In this document: piece by piece, positions 36,719 to 48,570 of the stretch
How positions within the stretch are numbered: the first letter of the stretch is position 1
How the letters are laid out: the number at the start of each line of letters is the position of its first letter
Assembly: GCA_015499995.1 (NCBI GenBank)
Contig: JADNRV010000166.1
Coordinates: 1-64,000, forward strand
Reading direction: 5' to 3'
Length of the DNA stretch: 64,000 nucleotides
Source: Flammula alnicola
Taxonomy: Eukaryota; Basidiomycota; Agaricomycetes; Agaricales; Strophariaceae
Notes under the pieces: generated by a model
Told to the model about the DNA's origin: nothing
Seen by the model: only the letters and a program-made list of their open reading frames with translations
Database searches by the model: none
Position numbers and translations under genes: made by a program

Positions 36719-39074
36719 GTTTTATAAAGGCTAGAGGTTTCCTTGGCTGAAGTTGCTTTGACTCGAGGTCTGTTTTTTATCGGCCAATCCTATGTGCTTA
36801 AATATCTTTTTTTTAAAAGTTATGGGAATTTTACGAGAACATATGTCATATTCTAGACTTGGCCTCATTTCGTCCAGCGCTCAGCACATCTGTTCGCAGA
36901 AACTCAAAATGCGCGCCTTCTTCTGTGTCTTCAATGGAGATATTTTGGTATATAAAAGCGGACAATATCGCTACCAACCGGATGGTACCCAATGTATTTG
37001 TCTTCTCGTGTCATATGAAACGAGCTTCTTTCTGCATAAGCTTGCGGTATTACTCCCTTGTTGCATTGAATAATTTTTTGGTGTTGTCCCAGAGAGAATA
37101 TGTGGGCAGATGGAAGGATTACAACCCTCCTTGTCAGGACCATTGGAGTATATCGTGCTCAAGTAACTACTGGCCGATCACCCCAATCGATGTAAGTACA
37201 GCCAAGTAACACTAACAGCATTTAAACGGCTCTGCACCGCCTCTCAAAAACGGTCATGGTACAGCCGTCGTGCTCGTAATGGTTTGCAATGTAATATATA
37301 CGTTTTGCCTTTGCGCAAGTTTGCCGCAACGCAGCGAGCGCTGCCGTCGGTCTGGTCCTGGGTACGCGTATGCCAGCTGCCGACGCATATTTCACTAATG
37401 CCTCAAAATAGGAAGTACGTGTGTAAAATACCCACTCAGACTACGGAAGGTTGATCGACCGTGACAGTAGATGCGGTCGATCTTCCCCAAGAGAACGGAG
37501 GTTTCGGGCATTCAGGTTTCTTTACGCTGTACACCTAGTGTTTACTTTCCCCCTCCAATTTCACACTTGTATCTATGGCTGCCATTCCCTTTTCCCGTGA
37601 GCTCAGTATCCTTTCTTGGATCGCTTCGAGAGACCACAAAGAAACGTTTCCGCAAAATATCCCAATGACGGGTACATCAAGGTCGCAAATTGATTTCACC
37701 TGACTTCATGTTACTTGTTTGAGAGCGATTGCGAGGGAATACGCACTGACGACCGGCCCTAATAGCCCGCAGTTGGAATTACGAATTCTGCGACTCTAAA
37801 CTATACCGGCTCAGTTAGAAATTCTGCTTACTGCAGGCTTTATTCTAAAGAGCACCGATATCAAATGCCAACCCATTCTTCCTTAAAGACCAGGTGACAA
37901 GCGTGAATTGTTCTGTATAATGTGGATATAAATGAGGGTAGAAAAGGCGAATACTGAGATTGCTAGACATCGTGATATCTCGGAATGCCGCCTAGAAAAC
38001 ATTGACATTTCGAATGTCATTCCTGTCCACTGGAAAAGACAAAGAATAGATGAGAGCGTCTACAATAAGAACAAAACAAGAAACAAAAAATACATTCGAA
38101 GGAATGTTAATGAAAGACGGGGAACAGCTACGATCAAAAAAACAAGGTCGTCCCACCTCCAATCGTTCACCCGGCACCGCACTGCCGCTCAAACATGGCT
38201 CATACGTTCAACAGGCACCTCCGACCTGGACAAACTCAGAGAGAAGCGGCGCGAGGTGTCTGCTGAAGATAGATGGATAAGCGGCAGTGTACGAGCGTGA
38301 TGTAGTTGGTGGAGGACTACCCCTGAGGATATGCGGTAAGACAAGGGAGGTTGGCCCTAGCATTAGTTACGACGAAGCATTATGGACCATGGTAATATAA
38401 ATTGTTCGTCCCAATAAGGACAGCACCGGGAAGGACGATTCAGAAAGATGTACGTGCAGCGGCGAAAGGACGGAGCATTGGCTTCGACGAGCAAGAAGTG
38501 ATTTTGGTACCTTCTGGTTGACCGTGACGAGTCTGAAGAGACCACAGAAAAAAATGGGAAAACGTCCAAAATAAAAGAACGCGTCGCCGCACGCCGCAGG
38601 TGACACAACCACATCGGGGGAAAGATAGGAAGTAAGGGAGACTGAACAGCTAGTTCGGCTCCTCGACAGTTGTCCACATACGTCAGCCCATATTGCAACC
38701 TTGATTGAAGACCAGACGCAAGGCGATGGCGACGCAAAAGATATGGCGCAGGTATTCAATCGCGTCTGGAGATCATAAAATATGCAGCTGATGTGGTCTG
38801 ACGCCACAGGTGACGCTTCGTAGAACAAGGATAGAGATGACAGACAATGACTAGCCAGAGGAAAAAGCATGTATGGAACCCAGATCTACTGAAGTTGTGT
38901 GAAATGGAAAGTGAGTCAAAATAACAGCGATGTTGGTTGGTTTGGGGGCGAATCATTGGCCGCGAATAATGAATGCTTCATATCGATCTGAACTTCCGAG
39001 GTCAAAGAGCAGATCCAAGGGAAGCAGATGAGAGAAATGCAAGGACGACGCGAGACATACCGTCATGAGAGAGC

Positions 39075-39096
39075 GTAGCACCAGCGAAGGTGCTAC
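39075..39096. repeat. Short hairpin
   Basis: GTAGCACC (39075-39082), AGCGAA (39083-39088) and GGTGCTAC (39089-39096) form a perfect 8-bp stem with a 6-nt loop. It sits about 120 bp downstream of the second promoter-like element on the minus strand, so it could fold in a transcript leader. Confidence 0.7.
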
Positions 39097-39212
39097 GAGA
39101 GTTCAGATATTCGACAAAGGGGCTTGGTAGCGAGAGGCACATGGTAGGGAAGGCGAAGCAGTCCCAGGAGGGATCACAAGGGGGGGAGAAAGCAAGAGGG
39201 CAAAAAAAGAAT

Positions 39213-39266
39213 GTCCGTGCGCTCAGACTCTTATTTGGCGGAAATCGTGTCAACCAAATAATGTGC
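39213..39266 (-). promoter_or_regulatory. Shared promoter-like element, copy 2
   Basis: Second occurrence of the two words described at 35644-35691. Here the upstream word is followed by GATTTCCGCCAAATAA, giving an additional TTATTTGG/CCAAATAA inverted pair. About 900 bp of minus-strand sequence follow without a gene I can confirm. Confidence 0.5.
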
Positions 39267-39832
39267 GTCATCGTGTCAAAATACCTCGGCCGATGCACCA
39301 GGACCTGCAGTTGTCATGTTTTCTCACGATTTCGATGGTAGCCGGTCAAGCTCAAGCTCTCTGTCGTATCCAGCACCGTCTTTTCTGGGTTAATAAAGTT
39401 TTTTTGTGATCGTATAACTGAAGGAACGGGTTATCTAGAGTTCAGGTGGTGGTGGGTATGAAATATGTCTCATCAACTTTTAAGTCCATGAACCGATCCG
39501 TGTCCACCCTCCGCCGGATCTAGTGCGCGCGTTATACACCAATACCTATAGCCTGTGCACATTCTGGGCTCCCTTCGCCAACAGGAGGTTCTCGAATACA
39601 TCAAAGTCATGTCAAGCTTGAAATAGTTTTCAATGGTATGAAAACCAGAGCGATCTTGCACTTCATAGACTTGCTGTCTCGTTCTCTTGAAATGAATACT
39701 TCCCCTCGTTTAAATTTACAGCTCTAGTGATAAGTATCTCAATGTAATTAGGTGCATAAAAGGTCGGCCTTTTCTTCTCTTCGCTCCAAAAAAAAATCAT
39801 CGTACCTACCTATGTACCCCACACACAGAACC

Positions 39833-41130
39833 ATGCTGTCTTCTCTGCTATACTCGCTTCTACTGCTAGCGACGCCACTCCTTGCGTCTCCCCTCACTCT
39901 TCGCCAGACTACACGGCAGTATATTATCTACAACAAGTGCCCTACCGCCGTGAACTTGTACATCGGGGGAGTACTGGATAGCAGTATTCCACAGGGGGGA
40001 AATGTAACCAAATTCCTTGGTCTCGATGCGGGATTCTTTTATACCGACGCCAATGGCGGTGATGGCCCAACCGCCGTTGGCACAACACGAGCTGGATTCT
40101 ACGAGGTATGTGTCGGAGTCTTTTCACGCATTTGTATAGTGATTTATTTTGGTTGTCCCAGGAATACTACTACATCGTCGAAGATCCGAGCTGGCTTAAC
40201 GTCGGTTTGAGTATTACGACCCAAAGTCAACCACAGGTGAGTGTCCCGATAAATTCATAGGCAGACGCAAATAGGCGACTGATCGTTCTGCCAGAAAGAG
40301 GGATTTTGCGGTATTACTGAATGTGATGACCTGGAGTGCACTGAGGCCTATACTTTCCCTCCACTTCGATTCCCCACCCCAACGAACATTGCACCTACGC
40401 CACCTCTCTATGAATGCCCCTTTTCCAACGTTACGTATGACATAACGTATGCTACTCGATTTTTTTATGGTATCCATTCTAATCACACATGTTTCGCACT
40501 CAGCTTCTGCCCTACAGGAAAATTCCCAAACCAAGGGACTGAGATACATCCTAACTTCAATAGCCAGAAATGCATGGATGTTCGCGGTGCCAATTTTGCA
40601 AATGGCACCCCTGTACAAATGTTCGTTGCCCCTCCCCAACAATGCTCACCAGTCGGCGCCAACTTACAAGTACGTTCCAGATATGACTGTAACGGAACGC
40701 CCGCTCAAAGTTGGACTCTATACCGTGGAAGTACAAAGGTTCAGCTGACCGGCACGAACTTTTGCCTTGACGCCGGTTCAAGTAAGCCCAAAACATCCCC
40801 CTTTCCTAGGTAGTACCTATTTTCATCCCATATTTAATACCTCATTCTAGGCCCCGCAAACGGTGTTGGTCTGAAGATATGGCAGTGCTACGATAATCTC
40901 CCCGCGCAGCAATGGTATTACACCACCGACAACCGTATTGCGCTCGAGGGACAAGGTACGCATGAACGCCCCCGCGTTTGGCCTGTCAATGTCTCCGTGG
41001 CGCTAATAATACACTTCCTTTCCCCGCAGGATTCTGCACAGACTTGACGAACGGCGTTCTGACCAACTCTAATCAGCTACAAACGTGGCAATGCACAGAC
41101 AATAACCTCAACCAAGTATGGATGCTTTAA
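39833..41130 (+). CDS. Secreted thaumatin-like protein with ricin-B lectin domain
   Basis: Seven exons (39833-40105, 40162-40236, 40295-40446, 40504-40620, 40681-40781, 40851-40955, 41030-41130) give 307 residues. A signal peptide (MLSSLLYSLLLLATPLLA) leads into a thaumatin-like/glycopeptide domain (residues about 28-165) with YIIYNKCPTAVNLYIGG, RAGFYEEYYYIVEDPSW and FCGITECDD. A linker then precedes a ricin-B beta-trefoil (residues about 180-307) with the repeated QxW pattern: NGTPVQIYDCNGTPAQSW, LKIWQCYDNLPAQQW and LQTWQCTDNNLNQVW. The lectin part should bind carbohydrate outside the cell; the thaumatin-like part may bind glucan. All introns are GT..AG, and the frame is intact. The ATG at 39833 is preferred over 39752 because it begins the signal peptide. 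Confidence 0.93.
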
Positions 41131-42300
41131 AATGAAGCGGACTGCAAAAAAGGAACATAATTTCAATTCCTCTCTAAGTCGACCACTCTTCGCACTTATT
41201 TTCGTGATACTGTTATCCCGACAGCCGTGACAATTTTGGATACCATCACTATCTATAAACGCTCACGAACTTTTGCGATAAATTTGTATTAATTGTGTAA
41301 CATTTTTGAAGGGAAAGCAACGTTTTTCGCTGAAACGACCTTTGCTGATTCATGAATGCATGACGTCTAAATTAGCATAGCGGTGTGATGGATTATAGCG
41401 ATTGCAAAGTTTAAGTAGATGTCCCGATATTTTATCCGAGAATGCAAGCAGAGCAAGATTGCTTCGCGAAGTTTATGATTGACGATGTTACAGACAAGGT
41501 TTGTCTCCGGTAGCCATGCAACGCAGACGCGACATAGATAGCGGCAATTCTGAATGACATCAAAGTCGATATGCAAGGATAAAATCTTATTTGTAGATTC
41601 TGAAGACGCACCGATAAACGTGAACGTAGCCGATGCCTCTGGATCGGTCTCTAGCAGATGCCCTCTGCCAATATCGAATTTGCTTGGGGTTTCAATATGG
41701 TATCGCTCCCCGAAGGAGAATAGCGGCGATCGACGGGCTCTGATAGTTGAGACTCGACTGTAACATTTCGCAGGCCATAAGTATAGGCCCTGGAGGCGGG
41801 ATGAGTGGAAGAGACCGAAAATGAGGACCCGATTCAATGCAATCAGGTAGGGTACCATACCCAGCGCTAACGACATTGCATAGAACGACACAGGTACTAT
41901 AGTTACAGGAAGGTCTTCACCATTCTCTGTGAGTTATGATCGCTCGTCTCGTTCGTCTGTCAGTGTCACTAATATATCTCGTTTCAAGTTCATATTTATT
42001 ATGCCTGTGATCTCGTAGCTGGACAGCAAATTCGCCCGTTCGACATCGGGAATATTCCGGAGGGCGGCATACGCAGACGTTGTGATGATCGGATATGTGC
42101 TTAACTTCGCCTACGACGTTATTGTCCCGGAAATGTAATGAGCGGACATTCATTACTTACTGAGTGCTCCCTCGGTGAACCTTCCGTAACGCATCCGTCA
42201 TCTGTGGTTTTATGCGGAGGAACAATTTCATATATCGTTGGACAGCTGCAATGAAAGGCTTTAATATAGGTATCGCATCTCAAAAGGTCTCAACGTTGGG
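41131..42300. other. Intergenic with one long minus frame
   Basis: A minus frame of 174 codons (41367-41891) contains MSLALGMVPYLIALNRVLI, a plausible membrane segment, but starts at GTG and no partner exons were found. It may be an exon of an unrecognised membrane protein. Nothing else is visible. Confidence 0.3.
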
Positions 42301-42306
42301 AAACTG

Positions 42307-42426
42307 TATAAAGCAAGGTCCACTTACGGTCTTTCGCCAGAAAACCTAATTTCATCTGTCTCTATTGTGAGTTGCACAGTTCTGCTTCCGCGTCTCACCT
42401 ACTAACGACCATCTCTACTGATATAG
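42307..42426 (+). promoter_or_regulatory. TATA box and 5'-UTR intron of the start-less family copy
   Basis: TATAAA at 42307-42312 is followed by a leader and a GTGAGT..ATATAG intron at 42367-42426. The layout matches the intact paralogue (TATAAGA at 55354-55360, intron 55415-55470), including the words AACGTtGGGAA and TTTCgCCAGAAAA upstream of the donor. Confidence 0.6.
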
Positions 42427-42445
42427 TACCACCGCAACAAACAAC

Positions 42446-42757
42446 AGGCCCTCCGCAGACGGTTTCATCAGGTCCACCGCCTGTGGTCGCTTCGCCGCTA
42501 CGTTCACGATCGACGACATCATGTACAATTTCTCCGGCAGCTTCACATACAGTGTCCCTGCGTTCACCTGTAACACCGCTACCATCACCTCCAGCAGCTT
42601 GAAGAACCTGAACTCGACGAGGTCGTATGAGGGCCGTGTTGGTCCGTCCAAGGTCCAGCTTAACCTCGCGAATGGGCCTGTTATTGACGGTGTGCTCGAT
42701 ATGCTGCTCTCGCCTGGAAGTACGGTGTCGGGAAGTGGTGTCTGGACCCAGAACTAA
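42446..42757 (+). pseudogene. Copy of small cytosolic protein family, start codon lost
   Basis: The 312-nt frame is exactly as long as the intact paralogue at 55490-55801 and aligns end to end (GRFAATFTIDDIMYNFSGSF, then LANGPVIDGVLDMLLSPGST, then VWTQN). At the position of the paralogue's ATG this copy has AGG (42446-42448). No upstream in-frame ATG exists because a stop precedes the UTR intron. The next ATG is at the IMYN motif and would remove about 25 residues. The rest of the frame is intact, so loss is recent or an internal start is used. There is no signal peptide or membrane segment. Biochemical function is unknown. Confidence 0.75.
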
Positions 42758-44034
42758 GTGTATGTTTTATTCTGCACTTGATGTACCGTACGCGATTGAG
42801 GGGGCTAATCTGGTTCAGTTAGCAAGACTCGATCGAGGACACTTGTACTGCGATAGAAGACAGTGGATGATCAGTGCCAAGTTTGCTTCTACTGGACAGG
42901 CTAAGCTAGGCTAAGACGAGAGTGCTTTGGATGAACGTTGAACATTCGTAGATTGTTGTACTAGGAATAAAGCAGTTTTCGCCTGCTAAGATGTTGGGAA
43001 AGCAAGCATTCATCTGATGACGCACATTGTTTGTTTGTTTGTGATGACCCTGGTGCAGAAGGACGTTCATTTTTCTCTCACCTGGACCATCACCGTTCAA
43101 ATTCAAAACTCTTTGTCGACTATCAGATTACGACTCTGCTATCAAGTATTCTCGAAATGCATTCACCAACGCTGTTCTCATGACAGTATCTATCCCATTC
43201 AGACAGTCTCAGCTGGTGACAGCCCTTCTGGCATTTTGCCGTCATTCGCATTCGTCTTTGCTCTTTTCTTCTACGCCGTCTCCGCTGGAGTCTCCTGCTA
43301 TGTCACATAGATGTTTCAGAGACTACTTTCCTTTCGACTTTGCGCTGCCGTGCTCGCATTATCGTCAAACAGAATTGACCCCGAAGCTCCTGTTGCTGTT
43401 TTGTCTCCAGTTGTGCCTTTTTCCCCCCCGCCCCTCTTCTCCTTTCCTTCTATAATCATTGTATTTAAATATCATGACCTACCTCCTCGGATCTCTCTCT
43501 ATTCATGCTTCTATGAGACTTTCACATATCTCTGACAGTCGTCATCCCTGCTTCCAACAACGGCGTCGGGCCCATACACCATAGCATGATCGTCTATTAC
43601 AGGCACGTCGAGCCGTTTCTCTCTGTGATTGACCATGGCGGAGGTACCTGTGAAAAACTTCGCTTTTGATATGCACCGCTTCGCTGCCGCGTGGCGAACG
43701 CTGGAGTTTTTGACGACCATCATGTTTTCGCGTGATTTGTCCCTTGCTGTCAATCGGATGCTCATAAGCTAATTTCACACCTTTCACTTGGTTCTTTCGG
43801 TCATGGTATGCCGTGATGCTGGATTTTTCAGTGCTTATGCGGTGTTGCTGGAGTGGTAAGCCTAGGTGTTGTGCTTAGGACTCTCGTGTGTTTTCAGATG
43901 ATGAGTTTGACAGCCTCCAGGGCACTCTGTGATACACTACATACATCAATTTATCGTTGCATCTCTGGCCTCAAGCGGCAGTCCGACTTGAAATCCCTGT
44001 TGGAGTCCACTATGTTCCTAACACCCCATCCTCA
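42758..44034. other. Intergenic, weak frames only
   Basis: A minus ATG frame at 43511-43765 (KRLDVPVIDDHAMVYGPDAV) looks somewhat protein-like but is short and alone. The segment 43370-43540 is pyrimidine-rich. No gene is confirmed. Confidence 0.35.
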
Positions 44035-44908
44035 TTAATGCCTTCTACGAGAGCCGCCTCCGGCCATGTGCCAACCGGTTGCACTGTCCGCCTGCTTCCT
44101 TGATTCGCCTGCCTGCTTCCTTGATTCGCCCGCAGCTTTCGCCGACGCGTGCGCGTCAACGAGGGATCCCGATTTAGGACCCTCCAGTGCTTGATCCCTG
44201 TGCTTGTTTGCTGCTTTCTTGTGCTCCTCTTTAGATTTCTGGTGCGCCGTTTCAGCTTGGTGGTGAGCCTGTGCATGTTGAGCATGAGAAGTCGCTGCAG
44301 TGGTATGCGCATGTTCTGCTTGACGATGGGCATCTGCTGCGAGCATATGCGCACGTGCCGCGCCCTGGTGCGCAGCCGTATGCTCCGCCTGTTTGGCTGA
44401 AGTTACGTACCGTCAGCAATGTCTCTCCTTGTGCTAAGTAAAAAGGTTGAATGTATAATGTACGCGCCTCGGTTGATGGCCTTTACACGTTTGGCAGAAA
44501 CGAGGCCTTGGGCTAAGGAACCTGTTGGATTGGTGACTTTGTTCTCGAGAGCAGTGACGTGGCCGAGGTGAACATTGCCATCAAGGTGGCGGTGCATGCC
44601 AGAGGAAGACATATGAGGTTTAAAAGCCTCGTCATATGTATGCGAGACTGGAGCGAGATGGAGTACTCCATTAGAACCATGTCCAACTACAATATGAGGG
44701 TGCGGTTTATGAGGTTCCTAAGCTCAAAGTCAAAATGAAAGCAACGATAGGAATGTAGGGAACAATTTCTGACAGATAATTTCACACCGCCGTCGGTGTT
44801 GCCGGGTGCAGCGAAGACAACCTTGCCTATGGGCGGTGGGACAGGCATAGGTGCAGCAATGACATGTCCGAGCAGAAGCAGAAGACTCGTGACAGAGAAG
44901 GAAATCAT
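44035..44908 (-). CDS. Secreted His/Ala-rich helical protein
   Basis: Three exons (44908-44774, 44717-44487, 44388-44035) encode about 220 residues. Signal peptide MISFSVTSLLLLLGHVIAA. The next part is His-rich (EPHKPHPHIVVGHGSNG, HRHLDGNVHLGH). The C-terminal half is strongly Ala/His/Gln/Glu with a regular spacing (HMLAADAHRQAEHAHTTAAT and so on), predicting long amphipathic helices, and includes a duplicated AGESRKQ. The end is basic (GGGSRRRH). Donor of intron 2 is GTAAAG; another donor (GTACAT) would break the frame. His-rich secreted proteins can bind metals, which is a guess here. No family is recognised. Confidence 0.82.
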
Positions 44909-46800
44909 GACTGGTGGAGATTACAGAAAACCTTGGTAGCGCATATTAGTAGAGTTTGATAACAATACTGACACGAGAGAGACACACTTGGTAAATTGGT
45001 TATAAGACGAAGAGAAGGATCGATGGGGTGAGACCAGCTGAAGATTATCGCTGTACAGAGAGGACCTTTATAGTCTCCAAGAGCATCAAGAAAGATGTTT
45101 CGCCATCGCAGATTTCCATCAGACAGTGAAAGTTGCAACCTCAGTTGGAATGTTGTCGCCAGGTTTAACCACCGCATGCGGTCAAACCACCCTGTCCGAG
45201 CCAGCATATGCATTGGCTTTGAGTCGCAAGTATACTTTGGAGGCCAGGAATCACTTGTTGGGAGAGCAAGTGTATTTTGAGAGGCTAGAATCACTGTTGG
45301 GAGACTAGTGAACAGTAATTCTGACGTCTCAATGTTGAAAATTGAGTACGGATCATAGATGGCCGAAGCGCCCATAAAGAGAGTTTCATAGATTTCCCAC
45401 TGTTGTTCTATTCCCGACAGTCATATATCTCCTTTCTCAGCGTCAAACCTTCGTTGAACGATTCCACCGAAATCTCCACGTAAAGCCGATCTCTTTTATA
45501 ACGGCATATGATCTCTTGTCTTCATACGCAGCCTCCAGAGGACGCCCTCGTGAGGCCCCCGTCATCATATTATGATGTTCGTCCGACATCGGCCTGAAGA
45601 TTTCATGTATGATACGGTCATGCGAGTTGGATAAAAATAGTTACAGCCTTGCGGCAGCAGCCAACATAGCACCCCATAGCTGAGCATTCAGTAAGTTACC
45701 CCATTGACGCCTTATGTTTTCCAACTCTCAAAACATCACGATTTAACGAAGCTCGTTCACGACCACCCATGGAGACTATCAGCATAGCGAACAGTGTATA
45801 TATGCCGCATATCGTTTCTTCGAGAGCAGGGAAGGTTCACTGGGAGATCGTCAGGACAGATTCCAGGTTTTATTTCAGCCTTACTTGAAGCCCTGAGTGC
45901 TAGCACTCGAGTACCAATGACTATATCAATAGAAAACGGCAGGTTCGTACATCGCACGGGAGGGTAATTGGGGAAAGACATATGCAAACGACTAGCTAAT
46001 GACTAGAGCCTTGCGGAAGGCAGTCCTGAGTAGCAAATACGAGGCGCATGGGCAGCACGCGGTCTGAGTTCGAAACAATTTCTATGAGTTTCTATCAAGC
46101 TGCATGATTTCAAAGGTCCTGATGCTTGATGTCATTGCTCCCATAATCGTGGCGGCAGTAGCCGCCGTTGATCACTTATCATGCAAGGCGGTTGTCTCCC
46201 GATCTTCAAATGCATTAGGTCGAACCTGGTCTATTTGCGTCTGATGTTCGTGTCTTCTGCTGTTGATCTAAACAGAAAATGCCAGATCGCCGGGCCACAA
46301 CTTCTCAGGTTTCTGTCTCTTGGCTATCGCTCTCCAATTCTGCCGTCGACCGGTCTGAGACCGAAACATTGGATCAGTGTGTCCTCCATCCTCCCCGCTG
46401 AGGTTAACGTTGGTCATATCATCGCGGTCGGGGTGACTCGCTGGCTTGGGTGAATTCTCTTCGCTTCCTGCGGGAATCATCTCCGCTGTTCGAAGAAATC
46501 GGCTGCGATAACGCCTCTGTAACTGTCAATGAAATCCAGCCGTGGCGTGCTAATTCTTTGACGACGGCCCTGCCTTCAAGATGCAGGATAGTTACCCACT
46601 TAAACTAGTCGGTGAATGTTTTCTTCGCGTCCATCCACGTTCGAGAGCTGGAATGTTGACTATATTACGAAAATCGCATATCGTTCGGTTCCTCGACGCT
46701 TTACATCGTACTATGGTACTCTACTGGATGTCGGAGTGGGTTCTAACGTGTTCGGCCTTGATAGTCGATATTTCTTTCATCCTTCTGCTCGGTATGTCTG
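44909..46800. other. Intergenic, no confirmed gene
   Basis: Contains ATG frames such as 46181-46453 (+) and 46268-46480 (-) that overlap each other and lack supporting features. Around 45230-45310 a GAGGCTAGAATCACTTGTTGGGAG-like word is repeated in tandem twice. Confidence 0.35.
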
Positions 46801-46825
46801 AAATCTATGAGAGGTTCACGAATAC

Positions 46826-47092
46826 TATAAAAGCCGCCCTTTTCTACATCTCAAGTCCCATCGTCGTTCAGCAGTGTTCACCAGGTGAGCGTCAAAGCTT
46901 GTGCATGAAATAATTGTACCGATTTCCTGACAGTTTTTGTTAACGACGCCGCCTCAGATCTAACATACTATACACACTGCGTCTACTCTTGCGCATCTGT
47001 ATCAAACACGTCTGCTTCACGTGCGTATTCATACCTTCCGGCACGGATGGATCGTTTTCCTGACACTTCTCGTCTCTAGACTACAATATCAG
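46826..47092 (+). promoter_or_regulatory. TATA box and 5'-UTR intron of the secreted peptide at 47094
   Basis: TATAAAAGCCGCC starts at 46826. A leader then runs through ATCTCAAGTCC to TTCACCAG|GTGAGC (donor 46885), with the acceptor just before the ATG (about 47092). The same order and the same words occur at 54039-54285 upstream of the second secreted peptide. Confidence 0.65.
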
Positions 47093-47093
47093 C

Positions 47094-47351
47094 ATGATGA
47101 AACCCATACTCTGCATTGCATGTCTCGCCATTACGAGCCCGTTAGCTTACGGAAGCCCATTGTCGGCTGCTCCTCGACCCCTGGCAACTTACCCTTACCC
47201 TTACCCTCCTCTTCCGCCCATCCGCACATTCTACCCCTTTCCTGTAGCAACTGACCTTCCTCCGGCCCTTGCACCTCGTGATGACCCTACTCCAGACATT
47301 TTGGGAGGAGTAATACCCATAGTTGATGGTCTCATTGCGAACCTAAAGTAA
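47094..47351 (+). CDS. Small secreted Pro/Tyr-rich peptide
   Basis: An 85-residue frame with signal peptide MMKPILCIACLAITSPLAYG. The mature part begins SPLSAAPRPLATYPYPYPPL and is rich in Pro and Tyr, followed by DPTPDILGGVIPIVDGLIANL. The signal sequence resembles that of the 54300-54590 peptide (LCIACLAITS against LSIVCLAMTS), and the promoter and leader are shared. It is likely a paralogue whose mature part has diverged fully. Function is unknown; the layout suggests a secreted propeptide. Confidence 0.7.
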   Translation: MMKPILCIACLAITSPLAYGSPLSAAPRPLATYPYPYPPLPPIRTFYPFPVATDLPPALAPRDDPTPDILGGVIPIVDGLIANLK

Positions 47352-47789
47352 GGTTGGTATCGCCTCGCCCATGACTATGATGGATATATTATACACTCGT
47401 TCAAAGACTATCAAGTAGCGCACAATTACCTGTTTCAACCGTAGATGATGATAAATCTAATTTGTTATCAGTCTTATGGTAATGTCAGGTTCTGCAAGTT
47501 CATCACTAAGTAATACTAGGGAGCATAGAGAATGGGCGAGGATTCGGAGATGTACAGGATTCGGGATACAGTGCGCGGGAAAGATAGAGGGGAGTTATCT
47601 TGACCAAAATGGTATGACAGACGTCAAGTCAAACGGATGTCTCGCGGTGGTATAATCGTACTTCACTCTGTGGCTAGATTCCCGGTACAGTATTCGAGTT
47701 CGAGGACTGAGGAATAACCGTGATAGCGACTTTTGAGATTTCGCCGAAACCAAACCCACGGTCCAAATTTAGACATGTGGCACGTGATG

Positions 47790-48315
47790 ATAAACAACAG
47801 CCTTCTTTTTATTCTTATTTTTAGTATAAGAATAAAAATAAGAAGGGCATAGGCTTATTTTTATCCTTTGCTTTTGACTGTGTCAAATAGACAAAGGCAA
47901 AAGTAAGAATAAAACATAAGAACAAAGGAAAAGCAAAGGTACATCTATCTTTAAAAATAAGAATAAAAATGAGGGGAGGTAAGAATAAGAACCTAACCCC
48001 CTCAGGGGGTTAGGCTGCAGTTTAAAAAAAAAATTTGCTTTGTTTTTTTTTATTCTTATTTTTATCCTTTGCTTTTGACTGTATTTAATTGAGAGTTAAG
48101 TTGATGTTTATCCGATAGTAACTTGTTGGAAGCTGCTAATTGTTTTTTAACTTCTTTTAGATCTTCTAAATTAAATTTTGCCTTATTTTTTATTCTTATT
48201 TTTAGACTACTTTTGCTCTTTTTACAGAGGTTCAAATCCTCTTAAGGCCTAAAAATTTTACTTCCCTTTCTTATTTTTATTCTACTTTTGCCTTTCTTAT
48301 TATAAATATAAGAAT
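47790..48315. other. AT-rich insert resembling mitochondrial DNA
   Basis: About 520 bp of A/T-rich sequence with repeated TTATTCTTATTTTTA words on both strands stands out from its neighbours. A 28-bp word is present twice identically (47854-47881 and 48055-48082). A near-perfect GC hairpin (CCTAACCCCCT/AGGGGGTTAGG, 47992-48014) resembles the GC clusters of fungal mitochondrial spacers. At 48226-48250, AGAGG-TTCAAAT-CCTCT-TAAGGCCT looks like the T arm and acceptor 3' strand of a tRNA, without the rest. I infer a nuclear copy of mitochondrial spacer DNA (NUMT). A nuclear AT-rich repeat is the alternative. Confidence 0.5.
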
Positions 48316-48570
48316 AAAAAGATTCAATTTGGACATGCGCTCCTTCCGCTTTCAAACGACGCACAGTCGCATTCCTTTCCCTCTCACCGCGCCACGGCAT
48401 GCCCAACTTTGTCCACTTGTACCCTGCTCACCGCGCCATAGTCTGCAGAACTCGCCACTTACCCTTCAAAACTCGCCAGCGGCGAACACTCATGCGGAGT
48501 CCGGACCTTAGTTGGATTATAGTCCTGAGGTTGGACATGGCGGGGCTTTGGTAGTGGTTGCCACTGGTTG

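Larger units (their letters stand above)
36719..39832. other. Region without a clear gene
   Basis: A minus ATG frame of 167 codons (38367-38870) begins MLFPLASHCLSSLSLFYEA and is Ser/Cys-rich. A plus ATG frame of 122 codons (37932-38300) is Lys/Arg-rich. Neither has a recognised domain or supporting splice sites, and both may be chance. The second copy of the promoter-like element and a short hairpin lie near 39.1-39.3 kb. Confidence 0.35.

Noticed and set aside
41367..41891. 174-codon minus frame with one hydrophobic segment
   Set aside because: GTG start, no partner exons and no family; kept only as a note in the intergenic entry.
48226..48250. tRNA gene
   Set aside because: Only the T arm and acceptor 3' strand are present; no matching 5' acceptor, D arm or anticodon arm lies upstream.
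47790..48315. Telomere-like repeat (CCCTAA/TTAGGG words)
   Set aside because: Only one hairpin carries these letters; there is no tandem array.
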